64,000 bases of DNA from Steinernema hermaphroditum. Lineage: Eukaryota; Nematoda; Chromadorea; Rhabditida; Steinernematidae. The stretch's first letter is position 1. Each line of letters begins with the position of its first letter. Made by a program: the position numbers and the translations under genes. The notes beneath the pieces are model-generated. The model made no database searches and had not been told where the DNA came from. It saw only the letters and a list, made by a program, of their open reading frames with translations. The stretch covers positions 13,392,001-13,456,000 of the forward strand of contig CM059621.1 of assembly GCA_030435675.1 (NCBI GenBank). Direction: 5' to 3'. Below, piece by piece: positions 46,517 through 64,000 of the stretch.

Positions 46517-47364
46517 TTAGGCTTGAAAGACATGGCATGTGAACTTCTCGTTTCCGTGAATGCAGTACGTCTCCAGATGCGATACCCATCGCAGCGGCTT
46601 GTCGCCGCACAGGGCCACGAAGTCCGTGGTTTCGTTAGAGGCTTTCAGGTTCTCGTGGAGCTTTGCGAGTGTCTTCGGAAGATCGTCGGTCAAACTCTGA
46701 AACTGAAGTCAGCAAAGGACTGAGGTAAGGAGCTTGCCTTATCAATGGCTTCCTTGAAAGCGGGATTGTTGCAAAGGATGCTCGACTCGTCGGTGAACGT
46801 CTTAGCGCCTTCTTCGCCAATTTCCCTCTTCTTGCGCCCACAGCCACAACCACCGCCGCAACCGCCGCCGCCACCGCAGCCTCCTCCACAGCCGCCACCA
46901 CCTCCGCCGCAACCGCCTCCGCAACCTCCTCCACAACCTCCGCCACAACCTCCGCCGCCGCCGCATCCGCCGCCACAGCCACCTCCACATCCACCACCTC
47001 CTCCACATCCACCACCACATCCTCCTCCACAGCCGCCTCCACCGCCGCCGCAGCCGCCTCCGCACCCTCCACCACAACCACCACCGCAGCCGCCGCCGCC
47101 TCCTCCACAACCTCCTCCACAGCCACCACCTCCTCCACATCCACCTCCACAGCCGCCACCACAACCACCGCCGCCACCGCAGCCTCCCCCGCAGCCACCA
47201 CCTCCTCCGCAACCGCCTCCACAACCGCCGCCGCCACCACCACCGCAGCAGCAACCTCCGCCGCCGCCTCCTCCCAGCATAGGGAAGAGGAAGCTCTCAA
47301 CGAACGGCAGAACCACCGCGGCGAAGAGAAGTCCGTAGACAACGAGTCGAGACGAAGAGACCAT
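46517..47364 (-). CDS. ground-like (GRL) secreted protein 6
   Basis: Exons 47364-46738 and 46696-46517 give 268 residues. The signal peptide (LVVYGLLFAAVVLPFVES) is followed by FLFPMLGG, then about 150 residues of Gly/Cys repeats, the basic site CGRKKREI and the GRL domain (CNNPAFKEAIDK, LC, YC, TCHVFQA). The 41-base intron is phase 0 at the conserved position but its donor reads AAG|GCAAGC, a GC-AG intron; without it the frame runs to a stop after 14 extra residues and the domain is lost. Confidence 0.9.
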
Positions 47365-47407
47365 TTCCAAGAAGTTGGAAGTGCCGAACGAAAGTGAACG
47401 CCATCGT

Positions 47408-47413
47408 TTTATA
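47408..47413 (-). promoter_or_regulatory. TATA-like box of GRL gene 6
   Basis: TATAAA on the minus strand, 44-49 bases before the ATG at 47364. Confidence 0.55.
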
Positions 47414-47986
47414 GCGATCGACAGTGACCGGATTCGTTCGGGGAAACAATGGTTACGTCGTTCCCAATTGGTTGGCCGTTGTGTCTTGTCAACCCAATTC
47501 CGGGTAAAAAGGGAAAACAAACAATTTGCGGCGACGATCGGCCTTCTCCAAAGGGGCAAACAGGCGTGGCGGCCTGAAGCCGTGGCGCGGATTTCACGTT
47601 TCGGTGACACAAGAATTCATTGTTCTACGTGAAATCATTGTTTCAGCCTCTGGTGGTGCGGTGATCAGGGTACCTCTCAGCGGGTGGCTTTCCGACGGAT
47701 TTCGGAAGGTCCTCAGATGGCATGGAAGTCGCCTTGTATGAGCTTTCCTTTTGGTGTGAAGATGTTCTCTGCACTCTACACGTTTTCCTATGCAGACTGT
47801 AATATTGCCGACGATCCCCTGATGGCACCGATGGTGCTACAGCTTCTGGAAGAAGACGGTACCTACCTACAGTACCTGGACTATGTCGTCCCAGGACCCA
47901 TACAAGGCTCTCTAGACGTCTAAAATGCTCTTTCGCCATTTGTCGCTCTGCTTGATTCGCTGAGTGGTCGCTCGAATCTCTTCGCC
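47414..47986. other. intergenic spacer, no supported gene
   Basis: Open frames of about 80-100 codons exist on both strands (47684-47923 plus, 47939-47643 minus) but show no domain and have weak starts. The stretch separates GRL gene 6 from a divergent small gene and probably carries both promoters. Confidence 0.4.
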
Positions 47987-48500
47987 ATGGACAGTGAACT
48001 CAGGTTGGCCATTGATTCTTGTCGTTTCCTTCAGCGCCGCTTCTTTCAGTGTCGTCGATGCGTGCACTCGTCGCTTTGAAGAACTGCGCGAAGAGCTGAA
48101 CAGCGCCAAAACGTTGCTGGATGCCGACGACCGTCGGCTCCGCAACGCGCTGAGGATGGAGGCGTTCTTGAGGGCGGAATTGGACGCCGATATCAAAGCA
48201 GTCAAGAACGCCGAACGCCCGCAGATCTGTGAGAGCGATCAACTTTACGCGCATTTCGGGAAGGTTCTGGACGCCGCGGAGCTTATGATCGAATGCAGTG
48301 GCGACTTTCCCGGGATCGGCGAAATGAGGAAGTTGGCGATGGATGTTGTTGCGCGGTTGATTGAGGAGGTGATCGCTTTTATCATTTGTTTCTCGACTCA
48401 TATTCATTTTTAGTTCAAGTCGGCCAACTTTGCAAACCCTGTTCCTCGTCATTTGCTCGTGAAGGCCGAATTGGTTTTGGAGAAGATGTCTTCCGAATAA
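47987..48500 (+). CDS. small helical/coiled-coil protein
   Basis: Exons 47987-48003, 48035-48368 and 48414-48500 join in frame to 145 residues. The protein is almost all charged helix: TRRFEELREELNSAKTLLDA and LRAELDADIKAVKNA with heptad-like spacing, then a Cys/Asp-containing middle. It has no signal peptide or membrane segment. The first exon codes only MDSELS. The stop codon is immediately followed by TAAATAA so that an AATAAA signal overlaps the end of the frame, implying a very short 3' UTR. A subunit of a kinetochore, cytoskeletal or similar complex would fit, but no family is recognised. Confidence 0.7.
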
Positions 48501-48733
48501 TAAATAATTTCGTGACATTTACTGTACTCGTTCCATTTCATTTGACGTTGGTACAGGCAAGGACGAAGCAAGTCGAACGATATGCCGGACTCCAACCGAG
48601 TAAGTAGTGTCGCTTTCGTTCCGTTCCTGTCTGCGTCTCAAAAAAAGACGTCTACGTCTGCATTTCTGCAAAGGGCACTCTTTCAGAACGACACTTCACA
48701 TTGAGGCCGACTGTCGCCCGGTAACTTCCAACG

Positions 48734-49980
48734 ATGATTAAACGTCGATCAAGCAGCGAATCGAACAAGAAGAGGAGCGATAAGCGCACCGATCCTTCCA
48801 GCTCTACGAAAGGGTAAGTCCCGTAGCCTCCAGCTTCCAAATCTGAGCTATTCTGTCAGGAAAAGTACACTGTCGTCATGGCACAAGTTCAAGATGAGCC
48901 TCTCGATGCGAAAAAAAGAGAAGCCTCGAAAGGTATGTAACTTGTGACCCAGTCCCCATGATGTAACGTGAAGAATTCTTCAGGTAGAGGAGAGTGAAGT
49001 CAGCAATTCTGTTGATTTGACAAACTTGGAAGGACCTCCCGCTCTCAAGAAACAGACCGTGGACGACGCGGGCTTTGAATCAACACCAACGGTGGAATCC
49101 AAGGATTCCCTGAAGAAAGAGAAGGAGTCGTCTTCTGGACGACGCCATAATGAATCTAATGCTGGGAAAAAGGCAGCAGCACCCCCCGCTCCTGTTCAGG
49201 ATGCCACTCCTAAGGTGGACAGTTCGGCGAAGAAGGCACGAGGAATACGAAGGAAATTCTCTGCATCGAAGCCCGCTTCAAAGAAGGCAGCCGTCCGGGT
49301 CCAAGTGGAGAATAAACCAGCTGTAGAAACGGTAGGATCGATCACATTAGAAGCCGCAGTATCCAATTTTAGTGTTTCGTGCAAGACAAGTTGGACCACA
49401 AGGCACTCGAGGCAAAAATGAAGAAAAAACACCGCAGAGACCTTTGCCTTTCCATTGGAATCGCCTACTGCAGCGCCGTGATCATGGTTGGCCTCGCTGT
49501 TTCTGGACTCGTTGGAACTTACTTCTACTACCACACACACTTCGAGTTGCAACGACATAAGTTGATTGCACTCTACGCAGCCAAGAATAGCAAATGGGAG
49601 ATCCACAACTGTGGGAAGCTGAACGCCACAATGGACATGTACCGGAAGGCAAGGATATTGAGAAGAGGGTTGCCTAACACTTTATTCCAGAGAGGCAGAA
49701 TGTACGAGCACAGCAAATGTGAACTCAGAAGAAATCAATCGACTTTGGATGCCGCCCCTTGGTCTGGCTGGACGACTTGTGCTATAACAAAGGACAATAT
49801 GGCGAGGAAGTTCCGTTGGAAGGTCCTCCAACCAAACACCGCCTACAATCTGAGGGCTCCAGGAAGAAACCGGCTGGTCGAATCTATGTCTTGCGAGCTC
49901 TCAGCATCGCCGACTACATCTTCGCTCAGATTCACCACGAGCACATCTCCACCCAGCTCAACCACCAACACAAATTCTAA
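48734..49980 (+). CDS. single-pass (type II) membrane protein
   Basis: Five exons (48734-48813, 48860-48932, 48984-49331, 49373-49648, 49729-49980) give 342 residues. The first 180 are polar, rich in Ser, Lys and Glu. A basic KMKKKHRRD precedes one hydrophobic segment (LSIGIAYCSAVIMVGLAVSG), so the N-terminus should be cytosolic. The outer part has an NAT glycosylation sequon and several Cys. The last intron (49649-49728) has the donor AAG|GCAAGG; this GC-AG junction is the only one found that reaches the final exon in phase. If it is retained, the frame stays open to 50017 and gives a different Ser/Thr-rich tail. The last exon has an AATAAA at 50027-50032. The family is not recognised. Confidence 0.75.
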
Positions 49981-50356
49981 AGCCAAACCGACACCTGAAA
50001 GTTCAAGCAGCAACTAAAGTTATGTAAATAAATTTTAATTATCAATACAATTTCATCATAAAATAATACAGATGGAATTCCGACGAGTCTCTCGTGTGAT
50101 CGTGAAGATGGAAGAAAGAAACAAAAGGAATTAATGATTAAGGCGCATTTGATAAATCATCTAGAGATAAGTGTTTTGTGTACATAGCACCGCGTTTTAT
50201 TGCTGTGGATGGAGTAGAAGACTGACAACAAGAGATGCCAACATTGGACGAACGTTAAATGAAGAGGAGAAGAGAAAACAACAAAAAAACAACAACTAAC
50301 TTACATAATGGCACTCTTATTTACAGCTACGGTGGATCCATCCAGCGACTGTGATT

Positions 50357-53866
<3,510 letters not shown>

Positions 53867-56800
53867 CACGCGTGTGTTCGGCTTCTTGGTATCAGAAACA
53901 TTAAAATTACGACGCAAATGGGTGGGAAGCTTCGGCTACTCGATTTGTTGACGAGAAGATCACTCGACCGAGCGTCTTTCCTGAAATTCCCAATTCTGAT
54001 CACGACAAATGGTCAAACGGCGCTACAATACGCGGAAAATATCACGATTAGACGATGGATGCCCGAAAATAACAGCGGCGCGAGAGGCTCTACTCCGAGA
54101 AACAAGATAAACGAGAGTAAATAAGGCTTCAACGGGCCGCCAAAAAGACAAGAACCATAAAAACGCGACAACGATAGGACTGCTGGTTTGTTCGCGGTGT
54201 GCTCTCCGCGGTGCTCGTTCGATCGCCATCCGCTGGTTCGCGTTCTTCCCACTCCCATAATTACAGCAGGGCTGAGACAACGGCAAGTGGCGACAAAAAA
54301 ACGCTCTAATATCGCATGAGTCGTCCATTAACCCCAAGGATCGACAGTAGTGGGCTGGCCAGAGAATCCATTTGCGAAATTGAGTACAAGCTGTTAGGAC
54401 AAAGTCAGCCTAGATCATTACAAAGTACATTACAAATTGTGTTGATGAGAGAAATCGATTTCCACGGGCTCGCGCTAGAGAAAAAAAGAGCAGTTCGCAG
54501 TTCAACTCTCACAAACAAAAAACATACAGTACGTCCCAAGCGCGTCATAGGGAGCCCAGCCACTCCAATATTCACAGTATGCGTGGTCAAGCGGTTGTGC
54601 GCTCGGCTGGAGAGCGGGAGGTGCGGGGTTCGGAGACGCGCGAGTTGATCCCAACGGAAGCGAACTGTTATCGTTGAGCTCGGTAGCGCGAGATTAAATG
54701 GACGGCTATACGTGTGCTTTCGAGGATTCTAGTCGAAGGTACCCCGGGCCGTTCGAACACATTCTTTTACAGTCAGATGTTGCTGAATGTTCGACACTTT
54801 TTGTAAAACTGAACCATCTGCGTTTATACATAACGCTGTCAAAATCAAATATGTCAACGATTCGAGCGTCTGACCCTAATAAGTACAGTGCACCACCGAC
54901 AAATAGCTCAGAGTCACCCTGGATACTGCGAGGTGTTCGCGGAATGAATACAACATGACGAGATTAAGGGATTATGAACCAGAATCACGAAAACGACGCA
55001 TGTAGTTTTGCGCGATCGAGAAAAAAATCCCATTTTTGTGATTTCGTTTATCACCTCAGCCTCGGGGCACCGTAGTCGGTTTGATGCAAACGAGTTTCTC
55101 GGCTAATTCGATTAGATTTTTTCACAAATTGCTCACTGCAGCCGGCGGACAGCCTCTCGGGAACGCCAGTCAGCCTGATACTCGGTCTTGAGACGTCGAC
55201 GTCAGAAAGACGATCCGCCTCGGCCGCACAGCTACCGACGCTGATGACTCCTGGCGATATATCAACACATTAATCATTTCGCGCACTCCTAACTGCATCT
55301 GTCGATCGCCATAGGCGCAACGCCCGTGGTTGCGGCGGCGCGCTCCAAAGCGATGGAGATAATTAGTCGCACCGACGAACATTTATAACGACAACCGTTA
55401 CGCTTGCTCAAACAGGCAGAATATGCAAATCAACGGAATCGATAGCGGAGGCAGTGACGGCGCACGGTTTGGGAAGAAAAGGTCCTCCTGACTCATTTCG
55501 AGCGTCACGTCAAACCCGCACTCAAACAGCAGGCCTTATTTATGCGTGCACGGAGACGTCCTTTTTGGAGGGCGACTCTCATTTCGCAATGACGAGAAGA
55601 AGAAGAAGAAACACGGTCAGGATGCGATAAATCACGAAGACACTTTGCGTTCATATCCCCGTCATTTGAATACTGGCGCTGTGATTCAGCGTTCGTTATT
55701 AGGAAGTGGACAAAGGCGCCGCGCGGATGCGCCGTCAGTTTTTCGTCTTCGCACTATCTGTACTGCCGATCACGACCACACATGGGAAAGCGAGTGCGCT
55801 CCAACGCAAACAACAAAAAAGAAGAAGGGCTTCTGGGGCTAGGAGTGCACCCATGCGTTACTGTAAATCGAACAATGCCCTCAAAGCGCAATTACCATAA
55901 TCGACACGAAGGGAGGTATTGCGCGTTCTGGTGGAAATGCGCAGATGGAGGAGAGCGAGGCAGATACTTGGAGGCGACAGTTGCCATAGGAAAAGGTGGT
56001 ACGAGCAGCGAGAAAGGGTTTTAGCGTTTCGTAATGGGGAACGACGATTCGGCGTCTGCCAACGAATATGATTAAGCGCGCTCTTTTCAGGGCATATAAG
56101 TGTTTATTCAACATGGGAGCACCTTCGCACAGTAAATCATCGGTGACTGTTTTTAATTTATGGGGGAACGGGCGAGGAACGCGGCGATCAGAAACCAAGG
56201 ATCTCCATGGATTAGCATCCTGGAAAAACGCACTAAACGATCGATTGGAGAGGGGCAAGAGCGAATGCGGGAAACCACGGATCGAGAGAACACGACATGG
56301 CGAGACCAAGCTCGTTAATCATTGCCGCTATCACTGTCGGCGCTCAGCCTCTCCGTGCCAGAACTACAAGCCAATCGATCAGAAGGGGATTTCAGGAATG
56401 TTGGCGGTCGCGTTCGCACATTGAAAATCATCGAAAGGCCAAGAAACTCTCTTTCGCATGGGGATTACTCAGAAGGGACCTTTTAAGCGATTGGAATGGG
56501 AGGCTAGGCCATGAGAGTGGAGGCATAAGCTATTGAGGGACGCCAAATGGAGCGAAGAAAGCAAGGAGGAGGCAATTATGATTTGCCTCAGGAATCAATG
56601 TGTTTCACGCGGTAATGACTAAGTGGCGCAAGCAAATATTGACAGAGAAGACGCGCAGAAGAAGTCTCGATCGACCCGGCGGCGACATCACAATGACCTT
56701 TGCGGATTGGGTCGTCTTCGCAACCGCCATCGCCGTTACTCTTCCCGCACTCGCCGCTGATCACCCCAGAACTGAAGCGATCAGATCGATACTCAGGCCA

Positions 56801-59174
56801 AGGAGCGGCCGACGCGGTTGTTCGGCTTTGATCCATTAGGCGACCCTCAGACGGTGCCTTCGGGCTATCCTTCAAGTGGTTCGACACTCAAGTGACACAC
56901 ATGTTCCGGGGCTAGTTTCCGGACGGACGGAAGGATTTAGCGCTAAGTTTGAAGCCGATCGGGAGTTCTGATTTCGGAACGGGATGGCGACGAAGCGACA
57001 ATTGCGCCCGAGAGCGAGTTGAGCAAACAAGATTGATATAGGTGGGCGCGGAACTCGGCTCGGTGGGCACCACCCGGGCACAGAAACGAGAGTGGCGAAG
57101 AGAAGGCGATGGGCGAAGGTGGAGACAAGGCGATCTTGAGAGAATAGTTTACCGGTGCGCCGTAGAGGGCACCCTTATCCATTAGAGGCCGGAGAGCGAA
57201 GGATATAATGTTACACCGACGGGATTATACGCCTAAGCTGATGCAGTGTTTGGACACTGATCAATCCGGGCGCATTTGTGCGAGTCAATTGTCGCTTCTG
57301 AAGAAGATAGATGAAGTGTGACGAGCCCGAAGAAAGCGTTGAATTGGACGGAAATGAGATTGGCCTTCAAAAAAGTGGAGAACGCCTGATCTAGAGCAAA
57401 AAAAAACGAATCTCTGATGACTATCTGCTTCAAAGAACATCCAGAAATTAGGGGCGGTGGTCGGAGCTTATCACGAGGCAGTAAATGCCTTCTATAGATA
57501 CGGTAGGAGTTCACTTGGCACTAAAGGTGACGAAGTCCTCGGCGAAACGACTCTAATGCCCAAAACAGCACAAATATACAGGAACAAATCGGCCCATAAA
57601 GACGACAATTTCTCTTCCGCTTACACCGCCCCACCGAAGCCGTCGCTCAATCTTCCTCTAAGCCTTATGGAAACTGCCTCGCGAAGAGATTAAATGTGCC
57701 ACTCAAGAAAAGGAAGTTCGTCCTAAGCTCTCTTCAAAAAAGGGCCTTCTGAGCAACCACATGCAGCAAGGTCCACAGCAGAATACATTATTGCTTTGAA
57801 AGAACCAATTTCCGGGTCCGATCTAACCCGTTGTTATGCGAAAGGCAATTCCACGGCTGACAAACGACCATCTCAAAATATGCATATATCATTACAGCAC
57901 GCGGAACCTATGTGATTGGAATTCGACGTCCGCCCCGGTGTAAAATCTATGAAGACGTCAACGGCGATGAGTAGTAGGTAAAGGAAGCGAGAGTAAGCAT
58001 CGCCACCGTTGGGGAGTGCCCCTTCAAAACCTGCGTGCGCGGGAAAGAAGTGTTTATCACGCAAACAAATTGACCGCGCGGCGATAAAGCAGGCGGACTG
58101 TTTTCGGGGAGGAACCAACAGCCCGCAACTCATCCCTAACCACTACATATGGACGAAAGATCGATGCAAACAATGGCGACGCCCGCGATAGCCCGGCCCA
58201 AGCAGCTTTGCAAGTCCGCAACTCCACTCGAAGTCTCTCTGTCTAGTCTGGGTCGGCGAGACTGTCTACGGAGTTAAAAGAGGAAGCGCGGGTGCCACAC
58301 GCCCTGATTAGCCGCCATTGGCGATTTTGGACGAAAGTGGCTCAAATAGGGGGCGCCGCTACGGGATGACATGTCATGTGATGGAAGATGAGATTTTTGA
58401 AAGGCAAAAAGCCAGTGGCGATGGCAAAATTGCGTGGGGATCCCTCTATTTGTTTACATCAACAGTCAACAATCTCTATTTGCCGCGGGAGTGGCTGAAA
58501 CATCGGTTTTTGAATTACGGTAGGTTGGAATCCAAACGAATGGACGATAAATACCAGTGCATTTGATACGATACTTGGATCAATTTTTTTCTCCTGTGCT
58601 TGGGAAGATCTTTTTTTTATTTTTGCTTTTTTTGCTCTCTCACAACCCTCTGTCGACGGCGTTTCTGCACTTTTGCCATCGCATCGCTTTGTCCTGCGTT
58701 CGCGCACTAGTTTTCCGTTTTTCCTTAGGTTTATGTTGATCTTCGCAGTTCTCCTTCCTTCCGTTTGTTTACGCATCTCCCGTCCAATTCCAGTAATTGC
58801 ATTCCCAGATTCCACTGATTTCAGCTTCTCGATGCTTACATGCTTTCGCGCGGGCACTTTCACGAACACCAATTCAAATTCCACCGTATGCAGCACTTCG
58901 CGGCGAGACTATTGCGAAAGCGCGCCTTTGCGAAATGGGAGCAGGCAAGCGCGATATAAAAGAGCGATGCTTTCACCGTGTGGTCAGTTGCTATATTGCG
59001 CGAGCGCTGGACGGTCGGCTGCCTCCGCCTTAGAATTTGAGGGTAAGCACACTTGAGGGACATTAATTAGGCGGCAAAAAACAAACAATTGACGATTGAA
59101 CGTGCCGCGAACGACGCGCGTGATCGTCGACACGCTGAAACATGCCTTAGGACTCTTGTTTTCAGATCCGACAG
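53867..59174. other. 5.3-kb gene-free divergent region between pak-1 and ama-1
   Basis: Both flanking genes start at the edges and point away. The sequence is of moderate to high GC content, has no exon chain, and its open frames are short and without domains. It holds a tRNA-like relic (54581-54642) and a poly-purine patch (GAAGAAGAAGAAGAAAC near 55590). It most likely carries promoters, upstream noncoding exons and enhancers of the two genes. Confidence 0.45.
54581..54642 (+). pseudogene. tRNA-derived relic
   Basis: GTGGTCAAGCGG resembles an A box. A perfect 5-bp stem CGCTC/GAGCG with a 7-base loop (GGCTGGA) stands where the anticodon arm should be, followed by GGGGTTCG like the start of a T-loop. 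The T-stem and acceptor stem are broken, so a tRNA-derived SINE or pseudogene is likely. Confidence 0.4.

Positions 59175-64000
<4,826 letters not shown>

Noticed and set aside
46635..47342. 235-codon Val/Ala/Glu-rich minus-strand frame
   Set aside because: A frame-shifted reading of the same Gly/Cys repeat as GRL gene 6, lacking signal peptide and GRL domain.

Overview
The window is nuclear DNA of a nematode, read from gene content and architecture. It holds single-copy orthologues of RNA polymerase II largest subunit (ama-1), p21-activated kinase (pak-1) and IFT121/WDR35. It also holds a block of six ground-like (GRL) proteins, a hedgehog-related secreted family known from worms. Most introns are 39-60 bases with TTTCAG-like acceptors, and several genes start a few bases after an acceptor, as expected for trans-splicing. 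The species cannot be named from the sequence. All gene models below were joined by hand; every complete model closes in frame over all its exons.

Layout: 1-2199 gene-poor with a dispersed repeat. 2200-11429 (+) ciliary IFT121, 21 exons, with an X-box-like RFX site upstream of the ATG. 11430-18464 repeat-rich (mariner-like inverted repeats, nested GC-rich repeat, CpG-dense island). 18465-21146 (+) MADF-domain protein with a 1.6-kb Tc1-type foldback element in intron 1. 21147-25111 repeats and one candidate minus-strand exon pair. 25112-29039 (+) multi-pass membrane protein with a long Ser-rich tail; its big intron carries a Tc1/mariner transposase relic. 29040-33221 intergenic with a decayed non-LTR retrotransposon end. 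33222-34988 (+) orphan rhodopsin-type GPCR. 36358-37674 (+) Pro/Gln/Ala-rich protein. 38077-47364 GRL cluster (six genes) with a CK1/TTBK-like kinase inside it. 47987-48500 (+) small coiled-coil protein. 48734-49980 (+) single-pass membrane protein. 50357-53866 (-) pak-1. 53867-59174 gene-free. 59175-64000 (+) ama-1, cut by the window edge.

Themes: the six GRL genes share a signal peptide, a Gly/Cys-rich low-complexity arm, an R-K-K-R-type cleavage site, a phase-0 intron and then the GRL domain, and most have a TATA-like box close to the ATG, so they look like a locally amplified set of secreted, processed matrix or cuticle-associated proteins. Five introns in five different genes appear to use GC-AG instead of GT-AG splice sites, which is unusually many. 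The neighbouring genes do not form one pathway: cilium transport, signalling kinases, a receptor and transcription are side by side as in an ordinary gene-dense animal chromosome arm with interspersed young and decayed transposons.
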